Source: Altibacter sp.
Lineage (GTDB): Bacteria; Bacteroidota; Bacteroidia; Flavobacteriales; Flavobacteriaceae
Direction: 5' to 3'
Assembly (NCBI RefSeq): GCF_019913785.1
Contig: NZ_JAIOHK010000055.1
Coordinates: 62,001 to 126,000, forward strand
Length of the DNA stretch: 64,000 bases
The notes below the pieces were generated by a model that saw only the letters and a list, made by a program, of their open reading frames with translations, ran no database searches and was not told the origin of the DNA. Shown here one piece after another: positions 56,310-64,000 of this stretch; within the stretch, counting starts at the first letter, position 1; each line of letters opens with the position of its first letter. The translations under genes and the position numbers were made by a program.

Positions 56310-57278
56310 ATGCAACAGGCTTCAGAAAATACAAATACGTACAACATTGCTTTTTATAATCTTGAAAATTTGTTCGATACCATCGATAATACCGAAACAT
56401 TGGACGATGACTTTACACCTACTTCAGACAAACAATGGAATGAAAAGCGTTTTCAGAAAAAAATAAAAAAGCTTGCTAAGGTCATATCTAATATTGGTTT
56501 TACGGAAATTGGTCATCCTCCTGTAATTATTGGTGTTGCCGAAGTGGAGAACCGGAATGTGCTCGAAGCACTCGTAAATTCAAAATTCTTAAAAAATAAA
56601 GCCTATGATATTGTGCATTTCGATTCACCTGATGAACGCGGCATAGACACCGCTTTACTGTATCGAAAAGAGTATTTTAATGTACTTCATCAGGAAGTTT
56701 TTACGCTGTTTCTAAACAATGAATTTGGCATACGGGATTACACCCGAGACATTCTTTATGTAAAGGGGCAATTGGAGGGAGAACTCGTGCACCTGCTGGT
56801 AAATCATTGGCCCTCCCGAAGGGCAGGTGCCGAAGAAACAGCCTATAAACGAATTGCTGCAGCTCGTAGAAACAAAGAAATTGTTGATGAGATTATGGCA
56901 ATCGATCCGTTAGCAAAAATTTTGGTAATGGGCGATTTCAACGATGATCCACAGAGTGAAAGCATCAAGGAATTGACGGCGGCTACATTGTATAATCCCA
57001 TGGAACTTTTATTAACCAAGTATGCGGGAAGTACAAATTACAGAGGCTCCTGGAACCTCTTCGATCAAATCTTATTGTCGCATTCCTTTTTACAACAATA
57101 CGGAAATTCCTTGCGGTTTGAAGACGCACACATTTTTAATCCTAAGGCACTTGTTGCATATCGTGGACGGAATAAAGGAATTCCTTTTAGGACCTATATG
57201 GGCCGAAAGTATCTGGGCGGTTTTAGCGATCATTTCCCCGTCTTTGGAACTTTTACAATACATCGAACAGCGAATTAA
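56310..57278 (+). CDS. Endonuclease/exonuclease/phosphatase family protein
   Basis: A 322-residue EEP-superfamily hydrolase without signal peptide. Visible motifs are FYNLENLFDTID near 15, GVAEVENR (Glu, metal ligand) near 74, VNHWPSRRAGAEETAYKRIAAA near 163, MGDFNDDP near 207 and the terminal GGFSDHFPV near 304. It could act on DNA, phosphoinositide-like or other phosphodiester substrates; family members are often called 'endonuclease' without proof. Monocistronic, divergent from hflX. Confidence 0.85.
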   Translation: MQQASENTNTYNIAFYNLENLFDTIDNTETLDDDFTPTSDKQWNEKRFQKKIKKLAKVISNIGFTEIGHPPVIIGVAEVENRNVLEALVNSKFLKNKAYDIVHFDSPDERGIDTALLYRKEYFNVLHQEVFTLFLNNEFGIRDYTRDILYVKGQLEGELVHLLVNHWPSRRAGAEETAYKRIAAARRNKEIVDEIMAIDPLAKILVMGDFNDDPQSESIKELTAATLYNPMELLLTKYAGSTNYRGSWNLFDQILLSHSFLQQYGNSLRFEDAHIFNPKALVAYRGRNKGIPFRTYMGRKYLGGFSDHFPVFGTFTIHRTAN

Positions 57279-57393
57279 ATTTAACAGGGTTTTAATCGGA
57301 AATTTCTTGCGTTATAACTAATAAATCTTTCAATTATTTGATACCTTAGTTTTTTATATAATTTAGTAATATATAACCACCAATTTTATTATT

Positions 57394-59688
57394 ATGAACA
57401 ATATATTCCCACCTAATTTTCTTCCTAAAATACGTGTCTCACGGTTATTTTTTAGAAGTAAGAAAGGAATGCTGTTCGCTATCATTTTTTTAGCCACAGC
57501 CTCATTTTCGGCACACGCACAAGGACCCGGTTCTCTTTTCGTAGATGCTGGTCCGGATGTCACCATAGATTGTGATGGAAATAACGGATGTACCGATATA
57601 ACCGCCGATTTCTTAACGACTTTCGAAACTGCCAGTTCCATCTATGTGGTCGAATCGATTCCATATAACCCTCCATTTCCATTTAGTGGTTTGGCAAATC
57701 CGCTAAATCCGAATATCGATGATGCTTGGTCTGGAGTTGACACCCTGCCTTTTGATTTTTGTTATTTTGAAAATTTAGAGCAAGAATTTCAAGTGGGTTC
57801 CAACGGTGTAATACGTTTCGATGTTGATCCTGGAGATACCACGAATGGGTGGTCCTTTAGCGAAAACCTACCCAACAATTCAAACCCAACGCTGGCCGAG
57901 GCCAACGTTTTTACACCTGGTCATGATATAGATCCTTCGGCTTCGAATTCCGAAGAAATTGGTTACGAAGTCCTTGGAACCTATCCAAATCGTGTACTAG
58001 TAGTGGCCTATTTCGAAGTACCTATGTTCTCTGGTACTTGCAATGCCCTGTTGGCAACACAGATGGTTGTTTTTTATGAATTTTCGAATGTGATCGAGGT
58101 ATATATACAAGATAAGCCATCTTGCCCATCTTGGAATGACGGGAATGCAGTAATTGGAATTCAGAATGATGATGGTAATATCGCTTATGTACCACCTGGA
58201 AGAAATACTTCAGATTCACCTTGGACTACCAACAATGAAGCCTGGCGTTTCACTCCAGCGGGTAATGAGACCTATGTTTTTGAATGGTTGGATGCTAGTG
58301 GAACCGTCATAGGAACAACGCCTACTGTAAATGTATGCCCTGATGGAAGTGAGGCGTATACAGCGCGCGTAACCTATACCAACGCTTGTAATGGGGATAC
58401 CGTTGTTTTAGAGGATGAGGTAATTGTTACCGCCGTAGCCACTTATTCAGTTGATCTTGGCGGAGACCAACAATTATGTGATGTAGCAACCTATGAAATA
58501 ACTGCAGTCATTGAGGGCGCAGATCCAACCAATGCTACGTACTTATGGAGTACCGGTGAAACAACGCCTTCCATAATTGTATCACAATCTGACGTTTATA
58601 GTGTTGAAGTCGATATTGAAGATTGTGTTGTAAATCAAAGTGTTCAAATTGAATTGGAGAACACTCCGGCCATAGAATTAGGAAACAATATTGAAACTTG
58701 TTTCGATGAGATTATCCTACTGGATGCTTCTCCTTCAAATTATGACCCGGCCTTGGCCACCTACAAGTGGAGTTTAAACGGAACAGTACTTCCTTCTGAA
58801 ACAAATCCAACACTTATCGTTTCAACGCCCGGCACCTACAGCGTGGTAGTTACGGTTGGTTTCTGTGAAGCCAATGATAGTATCGATGTGCTTCCGGGAA
58901 ATGACATCCTTATTTCGTTGGGAGATGATATCGAGACCTGCTTCGATGAAATATTAATTCTGGATGCAAGTCCTTCAAATTACGACCCGGCTTCGGCTAC
59001 TTATCAATGGAGCTTAAACGGAACAGTATTGCCTTCAGAAACAAATCCAACACTGGTTGTTACAGAAGGAGGCACCTACAGTGTGGTAGTGACTATTGGA
59101 GTTTGTGTTGCTGAAGATTCTGTAGTGGTTTCCGGAAGAGATGATCTTGTTGTTGTATTGGGTGATGATTTTAGAACCTGTGCTAACGAACTACAAACCA
59201 TTGTAGCGGCAACCGACGAAACGGATGTTGTCTATCAGTGGCTTCTAAACGGAGAGGTACTTCCAAATGAAACCGGAACCAGCATCGATATTACATTTGA
59301 CCCGGGTACCATAGGGACACAAACATTTACAGTGATCATCTCTGTAGGTGACTGTACCGGAGAAGATTCGATCGATGTGCGTTTATACGATGTAGGACAA
59401 TGTGTTATTTCGGAAGGGCTTTCGCCGAACGCTGATGGTATGAACGATTGTTTAGATCTCGAATTTGTCGCAGACCGAAGTGGTTCGTTCTCCATAGAAG
59501 TATTCAATAGATATGGTACTTCGGTGTTCTCGCAGAACAACTATGTGAATGGCTGGTGCGGGCAGGATAACGATGCCGCCGAATTGCCCACAGGAACCTA
59601 TTTCTATGTGATGAAATTTGAAAATTCGGATACCGAATTTGGTTCGGTTAAAACCGGATGGATCTATTTGAATAGAGACGCAAATTAA
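57394..59688 (+). CDS. Gliding-motility-type secreted protein with CHU_C (T9SS type B) C-terminus
   Basis: A 764-residue exported protein. A long signal region (residues 1-42, hydrophobic core 26-36, ending AHAQ); an N-terminal globular domain (50-290); then four Ig/PKD-like modules, the last three on an exact 80-residue period (427, 507, 587). Two of these are near identical over 40 residues. The C-terminus (about 672-764) is the gliding-motility CHU_C domain used as a T9SS type B sorting signal: EGLSPNADGMND, FNRYGTSVF, LPTGTYFYVM and TGWIYLNRD. It leads a module with a PorP/SprF protein and a PorE-like protein, a typical SprB-like adhesin arrangement. Confidence 0.9.
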   Translation: MNNIFPPNFLPKIRVSRLFFRSKKGMLFAIIFLATASFSAHAQGPGSLFVDAGPDVTIDCDGNNGCTDITADFLTTFETASSIYVVESIPYNPPFPFSGLANPLNPNIDDAWSGVDTLPFDFCYFENLEQEFQVGSNGVIRFDVDPGDTTNGWSFSENLPNNSNPTLAEANVFTPGHDIDPSASNSEEIGYEVLGTYPNRVLVVAYFEVPMFSGTCNALLATQMVVFYEFSNVIEVYIQDKPSCPSWNDGNAVIGIQNDDGNIAYVPPGRNTSDSPWTTNNEAWRFTPAGNETYVFEWLDASGTVIGTTPTVNVCPDGSEAYTARVTYTNACNGDTVVLEDEVIVTAVATYSVDLGGDQQLCDVATYEITAVIEGADPTNATYLWSTGETTPSIIVSQSDVYSVEVDIEDCVVNQSVQIELENTPAIELGNNIETCFDEIILLDASPSNYDPALATYKWSLNGTVLPSETNPTLIVSTPGTYSVVVTVGFCEANDSIDVLPGNDILISLGDDIETCFDEILILDASPSNYDPASATYQWSLNGTVLPSETNPTLVVTEGGTYSVVVTIGVCVAEDSVVVSGRDDLVVVLGDDFRTCANELQTIVAATDETDVVYQWLLNGEVLPNETGTSIDITFDPGTIGTQTFTVIISVGDCTGEDSIDVRLYDVGQCVISEGLSPNADGMNDCLDLEFVADRSGSFSIEVFNRYGTSVFSQNNYVNGWCGQDNDAAELPTGTYFYVMKFENSDTEFGSVKTGWIYLNRDAN
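58672..59391 (+). repeat. Three 240-bp tandem repeats within the CHU_C gene
   Basis: Repeats at 58672-58911, 58912-59151 and 59152-59391, each encoding an 80-residue Ig-like module opening with hxLG(N/D)(N/D)-x-x-TC. Repeats 1 and 2 are near identical in protein (ETCFDEI, LDASPSNYDPA, WSLNGTVLPSETNPTL) but carry silent differences in DNA. The third is diverged. A fourth more distant module precedes them (58450-58671). Confidence 0.85.
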
Positions 59689-59749
59689 TCGAGATCCAAT
59701 GAAATTCATGGATTTACAAAAAACAGACTAATATAAACAACCAATCATA

Positions 59750-60664
59750 ATGAAAAAATTATCACTAATCGTACTTGTGGTTAGCCTATTGTGTGTCGAT
59801 TTCGCCTCGGCACAACAGGACCCACAGTATACACAATATATGTACAATATGAATGTGGTGAACCCGGCGTATGCGGGTAATAAAGAAGTGCTTTCAATTA
59901 CCGCATTATATCGTAAACAATGGTCCGGCTTCGACGGAGCTCCCGAGACAATCACCTTTTCGGCGCATTCTCCTATAAGCGACAAAATAGGCTTGGGACT
60001 TTCCGCTATTAAAGATGAACTTGGTCCCGTTAGTGAAACCAATGTATATGCCGATTTCTCTTATACCTTACAGGTAAGTGAGAGCTTAAAATTAGCATTT
60101 GGTTTAAAAGCAGGAGCTACCTTCCACGATGTTGGACTTATCGATTTGGAGTTACAAGACCCCAACGATCCCTTCTTTTCACAGGATATTAATAATACCT
60201 ATCCCAATGTGGGAGCCGGGGCCTTCTTTTATGGAGATAAGTTTTATATCGGACTTTCGGTGCCTAACTTTTTAAATTCGGTGCATCTGGATGAAAACGG
60301 GATAAAATATGGAAGTGAGACCAATCACTATTTTGCGACAGCTGGTTATGTCTTTGATGTTTCAGAAAATATGAAATTAAAGCCGTCGGTAATGGTGAAG
60401 TCGGCCTTCGACGCTCCGCTCTCCATCGACGGAAACTTGAATGCACTATTTTATGAAAAATTTGAAATTGGCGCATCCTATCGTTTGGATGATTCCTTTA
60501 GCGGACTTGTAGGGTTTCAGGTAACGCCTAACATTCGTATTGGGTATGCCTATGACCGAGTTGTTTCAGACATCAACGTAGTGAGCGATGCCTCACACGA
60601 AGTTATTTTAACCTTCGATCTTGGCTTTGCGAAGCGTGCATTGCGTTCGCCCAGATACTTCTAA
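59750..60664 (+). CDS. PorP/SprF family type IX secretion membrane protein
   Basis: A 304-residue outer-membrane protein of the PorP/SprF family, which helps T9SS surface proteins cross or anchor. Signal peptide 1-22 (ending ASAQ), the hallmark QDPQYTQYMYNMNVVNPAYAG at 23-42 region, then beta strands and FGLKAG-, VGAGAFFYG- and RIGYAYD-type segments, ending in RSPRYF. It follows the CHU_C gene and precedes the PorE-like gene by 24 nt, the usual partner set in gliding flavobacteria. Confidence 0.94.
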   Translation: MKKLSLIVLVVSLLCVDFASAQQDPQYTQYMYNMNVVNPAYAGNKEVLSITALYRKQWSGFDGAPETITFSAHSPISDKIGLGLSAIKDELGPVSETNVYADFSYTLQVSESLKLAFGLKAGATFHDVGLIDLELQDPNDPFFSQDINNTYPNVGAGAFFYGDKFYIGLSVPNFLNSVHLDENGIKYGSETNHYFATAGYVFDVSENMKLKPSVMVKSAFDAPLSIDGNLNALFYEKFEIGASYRLDDSFSGLVGFQVTPNIRIGYAYDRVVSDINVVSDASHEVILTFDLGFAKRALRSPRYF

Positions 60665-60688
60665 CCACCTAATCTAATTTCATTAAAA

Positions 60689-62578
60689 ATGAAAAAAATA
60701 TATACATTTCTTCTACTAGTAGTGGTAAGCACGGCAATTGCTACCGCTCAAAATAAAGATACCAAAAAGGCGGATCAGCTTTACGATAGGCTGTTATATA
60801 CCGATGCTGCCGATGCCTATCAAAAACTATTGAAAAAGGGTAAAGGAAGTCGGTATGTCTTCGAACGGCTGGCCAATAGTTACTACTATATAAATGATAC
60901 CAAACAGGCCGAAACTTTTTATAAGCGTGTGATAAAAGGGCGAAAAGTAAACCCGGAAACGGTGTACAATTATTCGCAATCGCTTAAGGCTAATGGGAAG
61001 TTTAGTGACTATAACACCTATATGAAGCAGTTTGCCGAGATGAACCCCGGCGATTCTCGCGCCATAGCGTTTATGAAGAATCCCAACTATGTTCCTACTA
61101 TCATGGAGGAAAGAGCCAAATACGAAGCGAAGAATATGGAGGAGATCAATACCGAGTATTCCGAATTTGGTGGTACGATGATAGGTAAGGACTTTTACTT
61201 TTCTTCGGCCAGAAATACAAGTCGGAAGAAATACGGTTGGAATGAAGAACCGTATTTGGACATTTACAAAGCAAGCGATGTAGGTGGTACCATTAAGAAT
61301 GCCGATCTCCTTCCCGGGGAAGTAAATACCAAATACCATGAAGGTAATGTGGCGATTTCAGCAGATGGCAAACGGATGTATTTTGATCGTAACGATTATT
61401 TCAGAGGGGATTACGATAAAAGTAGTGAAGGAGTAAACCAAATCAACCTCTACTATGCCGAAAATATTGACGGTAACTGGAGGGATGTTCAGTCTGTGGC
61501 GTTTAACAGTAATGAATACTCTACTGGACATCCAGCACTAAGTCCGGATGGAAATACCCTGTATTTTGTAAGTGATATGCCCGGTGGAAAAGGGATGAGC
61601 GATATCTACAAAGTTGCCGTAAATAAAGACGGAAGTCTTGGGACCCCTGTAAGACTGGATGATAGTATTAATACGGAAGGAAGAGAAGTTTTCCCCTTTG
61701 TGGATAGCAACGGAACCCTCTACTTTTCGAGCGACGGACATATGGGAATTGGAGGTCTGGATGTTTTTGCCGCCGAAGCAGCCGGCAACGGGTTTGAAAA
61801 ACCTAGAAATCTAGGCAAAGGAGTAAACAGTCCTGAAGATGATTTCGCCTTCAAATTTAATCCGACTACCATGACCGGATTTGTTTCTTCCAACCGTTCC
61901 GGAGGAAAGGGAAGTGACGATATCTATGCCATAAAAGAATTGGAATTCTGTGACGTGGCCATTACGATTCAGGTGATGGATGAGTATACCGATAAACCAA
62001 TTAGCGGAGCACGGGTGGATCTTTACGATACCTTTGAGAATAAGTTAAGCACCAAAACTACGGGAGCTGACGGAAAAGCCGATTTTATGGCTGAATGCGA
62101 TAAGGAACACGTGATTCAAGGTGTGGCCCCAGGGTACGAAAGCAATGCAGTCACTGTCGCATCTGCCAATGATACGAAAGTATCCAGCTTGTTAGAAATG
62201 CGCCCAATAGAAGAAATCATTTCCGATGATAGAGTGGTGCTTAATCCAATCTTATTCGATTTGAATAAACACAATATTAAGCCACAAGCGGCTTTCGAAT
62301 TGGACAAATTGGTGGCCATTATGCAGAAATACCCGAATATGAAGATCAATGTGGAAAGTCATACGGACAATCGCTCCAGTGACCAATACAATTTGGATCT
62401 TTCGGAACGGCGCGCACAATCTACCGTGCAATATGTGATCTCTAAAGGAATAGATGCCAGCCGTATTAGCGGTAAAGGATTTGGTGAAAGTAAGCCGGCT
62501 GTAGACTGTGGTAATGCATGTACCGAAGCACAGCACCAAAAGAACAGACGATCCGAATTCATTATTATTGAACGATAG
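60689..62578 (+). CDS. PorE-like OmpA-family protein (TPR, PD40 propeller, CRD, OmpA)
   Basis: A 629-residue exported protein matching the architecture of the T9SS component PorE: signal peptide 1-20, TPR-like helices (about 25-150), a PD40/WD40-like propeller (about 150-420; SPDGNTLYFVSDMPGG and SSDGHMGIGGLDV blades), a carboxypeptidase regulatory-like domain (about 422-500; ITIQVMDEYTDKPISGARVD), then an OmpA domain (about 515-629) with FDLNKHNIKPQA, VESHTDNRSSD and NRRSEFIIIER. It should bind peptidoglycan and hold the module together. It is the last gene of the CHU_C - PorP - PorE-like set. Confidence 0.92.
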   Translation: MKKIYTFLLLVVVSTAIATAQNKDTKKADQLYDRLLYTDAADAYQKLLKKGKGSRYVFERLANSYYYINDTKQAETFYKRVIKGRKVNPETVYNYSQSLKANGKFSDYNTYMKQFAEMNPGDSRAIAFMKNPNYVPTIMEERAKYEAKNMEEINTEYSEFGGTMIGKDFYFSSARNTSRKKYGWNEEPYLDIYKASDVGGTIKNADLLPGEVNTKYHEGNVAISADGKRMYFDRNDYFRGDYDKSSEGVNQINLYYAENIDGNWRDVQSVAFNSNEYSTGHPALSPDGNTLYFVSDMPGGKGMSDIYKVAVNKDGSLGTPVRLDDSINTEGREVFPFVDSNGTLYFSSDGHMGIGGLDVFAAEAAGNGFEKPRNLGKGVNSPEDDFAFKFNPTTMTGFVSSNRSGGKGSDDIYAIKELEFCDVAITIQVMDEYTDKPISGARVDLYDTFENKLSTKTTGADGKADFMAECDKEHVIQGVAPGYESNAVTVASANDTKVSSLLEMRPIEEIISDDRVVLNPILFDLNKHNIKPQAAFELDKLVAIMQKYPNMKINVESHTDNRSSDQYNLDLSERRAQSTVQYVISKGIDASRISGKGFGESKPAVDCGNACTEAQHQKNRRSEFIIIER

Positions 62579-62600
62579 GTCATTTTAACTACTACCAATA

Positions 62601-62632
62601 AAAAACCCTTCACATTCTAGTGAGGGGTTTTT
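62601..62632. terminator. Bidirectional rho-independent terminator
   Basis: Stem AAAAACCCTTCAC (62601-62613) with GTGAGGGGTTTTT (62620-62632; one T-G wobble), loop ATTCTA, then more T's. Separates the PorE-like gene (stop 62578) and the DUF5689 gene (stop 62641). Confidence 0.85.
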
Positions 62633-62640
62633 CTTTTTTA

Positions 62641-64000
62641 TTAATCTGAACGAATTTCTATCTCATCCAACTCATAAGTGCCATCATTCGCTGCGTCGCC
62701 ACTACCTGTATATCTCCAAGCGATATATCCGGTCCCGGAAAGACATGAGAGATCAACAAACCCCGAAGGAAACCAATCGCCAAAAAAATCATCATCGTGG
62801 ACCACATAGGCATCCGACAGCTGGCTCCAACTTGAAAGGGCAATGTGCTCCGGATTCCCATCCCAATCGTTTGAAAATACTACCTCCAAAATACTAGCAT
62901 CGCTAAAGCTATTCGAAGTTTTGAAGGTCAGAGTTTCTCCCTCCTGTATATCAAAATTTAATTGTGGGGTGATTAGCCAACCTATAGAGCTGTCATCGCC
63001 TGATCCAAAGGATCCCATTCGCGCAGAAATTCCCAACGATGCATTGGTGCCATCGTCAAAAAAAGCTTCCCAGGTTTCAGTACCTGCTTCTATATAATTG
63101 GTCCAACCATTTCCATTAATGGCTTCACCGATAGTTTGTGCTTCAAAGAATTCACTAAAAAGAACGGTATTCCCTGTAGCATTTACAATTCCGCAGCTGA
63201 TCTCTTGTGGATCACAGCGGTCATTCGACTCAAAAACAATCCCGGTTGGATCATTGACCACAACATTCAATTCGTCACCAAAGAAATTATAGGTTAAAAT
63301 TCCATCCAAAGTGCCTCGACCAGACGGAAGCAGGAGCGATTTGAAATCGGCAAAAGTGGAGGTGCTAAAAATTACGGAGGCGCTTTCGGTACAACTTTCC
63401 AAAACGCGTTCTCCATCAAATACATCAAGGGGTTCGGCTGCAAATGTTTTAGGGTGTTCTCCTAGCACCTCGCTTCTGTGAAATTGTACATCGGCCAGGC
63501 GAATGTATAAATTGGTATGCGCTGCGTTTAATTCGTGTATTTCCAACTCTAAGGGGATAATAGACGCCACTACTGAATCTCTTTTCAGAAAGTGAAATAA
63601 TTGCGATTCGGCAATTTTCGAAACATTGTTTCGGTTGCGAAACCCCAAGGCTAACACCCCGCTATCGTAGCCCACAGACAATCCATTCAGTTTAACGAAT
63701 ACTCTTCGCCCAACCTCATAGGTGGTAAACAACGGATTGACATCGGCCAACAACTTCACACCAGCGTTTGGTTGTATCGAATCGTTTTGCAGAATCAATT
63801 CTTCAAAAAAGTTCCCTGCTTCGTCATTGGAAATAACAAACCCTTCAATATATAGATCGTTATCAGGGGTATCTTCAAAAGAGAGGATTTCAACTCCGTT
63901 AGTATTTATTTCCTGAAGCAGCAGCGTCCTAAGTGTTTGTATAGAAATAATATGTGCGGGGTTAATATCAATTCCCATTTCGTCTTGTGACGGAATATCA
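62641..64000 (-). CDS. DUF5689 domain protein with cleaved-adhesin/choice-of-anchor J C-terminus, 5' end outside the window
   Basis: The frame is open past the right edge (seven more codons before the visible ATG at 63978), so the N-terminus, with its expected lipoprotein signal, is missing. Residues visible: a DUF5689 domain (EGFVISNDEAGNFFEELILQ, then VGRRVFVKLNGLSVGYD, DGILTYNFFGDELNVVVND), then a C-terminal jelly-roll region with TVLFSEFFEAQTIG, GWLITPQLNFDIQEGETLTFKT and YIAWRYTGSG. The latter is the choice-of-anchor J/DUF5017-type fold. Proteins of this type are surface or lipoproteins of unknown ligand in Bacteroidota. It ends at a bidirectional terminator. Confidence 0.85.
   Translation of the reverse strand, partial: DIPSQDEMGIDINPAHIISIQTLRTLLLQEINTNGVEILSFEDTPDNDLYIEGFVISNDEAGNFFEELILQNDSIQPNAGVKLLADVNPLFTTYEVGRRVFVKLNGLSVGYDSGVLALGFRNRNNVSKIAESQLFHFLKRDSVVASIIPLELEIHELNAAHTNLYIRLADVQFHRSEVLGEHPKTFAAEPLDVFDGERVLESCTESASVIFSTSTFADFKSLLLPSGRGTLDGILTYNFFGDELNVVVNDPTGIVFESNDRCDPQEISCGIVNATGNTVLFSEFFEAQTIGEAINGNGWTNYIEAGTETWEAFFDDGTNASLGISARMGSFGSGDDSSIGWLITPQLNFDIQEGETLTFKTSNSFSDASILEVVFSNDWDGNPEHIALSSWSQLSDAYVVHDDDFFGDWFPSGFVDLSCLSGTGYIAWRYTGSGDAANDGTYELDEIEIRSD

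Noticed and set aside
60827-61339. 170-codon minus-strand frame
   Set aside because: Antisense to the PorE-like gene; hydrophobic composition arises from the complement of its codons.

Overview
The window is from a marine-type member of the Bacteroidota, most likely a Flavobacteriaceae chromosome. The evidence is the AT-rich base composition, promoters of the TTG / TAnnTTTG type, almost no Shine-Dalgarno sequences, many short-signal lipoproteins, several proteins with type IX secretion (T9SS) C-terminal sorting domains, PorP/SprF and PorE-like proteins, a gliding-motility-type (CHU_C) protein, a three-subunit succinate dehydrogenase with one cytochrome b, and a single-chain glycyl-tRNA synthetase. 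Species cannot be read from the sequence. I see no transposase, integrase, phage gene, CRISPR array, rRNA or tRNA.

Layout. 1-8444: the start of a secreted protein cut by the window edge, then radA, then a minus-strand group xth - DUF2255 - OmpA lipoprotein - tas-like aldo/keto reductase, then a 1138-residue predicted outer-membrane barrel. 8510-17006: a large T9SS cargo protein, a small lipoprotein, glyS, an inner-membrane coiled-coil protein, comF, and an Ig-like lipoprotein. 16993-27182: omega-amidase, katG, methionine aminotransferase, a hybrid sensor kinase, and the sdhCAB operon. 27288-36340: a BNR/sortilin-type propeller protein, aminopeptidase P, an unknown secreted protein, brnQ, an alpha/beta hydrolase, two tiny zinc-finger-like proteins, and thiL.

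36471-46425 is the most interesting block. One consensus promoter leads into four tandem paralogous T9SS-secreted 'choice-of-anchor B' (LVIVD-repeat) proteins. These are followed at 14-23 nt spacing by a propeller lipoprotein, an MbnP-like lipoprotein and a di-heme MbnH/MauG/CcP-type lipoprotein. In methanotrophs an MbnH enzyme oxidises a tryptophan of its MbnP partner to make a copper site. Here the same pair appears to be joined to a tandemly amplified family of surface propeller proteins. The pairing and the operon are seen in sequence; a copper or redox role is inference.

46562-53884 is a suf operon (sufA, B, C, D, S, E, a DUF59 protein, DUF2480) that also carries two lipoprotein genes between its cytosolic enzymes. 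53989-64000 holds a DUF3078 protein, hflX, an endonuclease/exonuclease/phosphatase-family protein, a CHU_C - PorP/SprF - PorE-like surface module, and a DUF5689 protein cut by the right edge.

Several rho-independent terminators (8448, 12046, 13643, 38573, 55001, 62601) cleanly separate these units. Several gene starts were moved inward from the longest open frame because the extension began with TTG/GTG or would lie upstream of a recognisable promoter.
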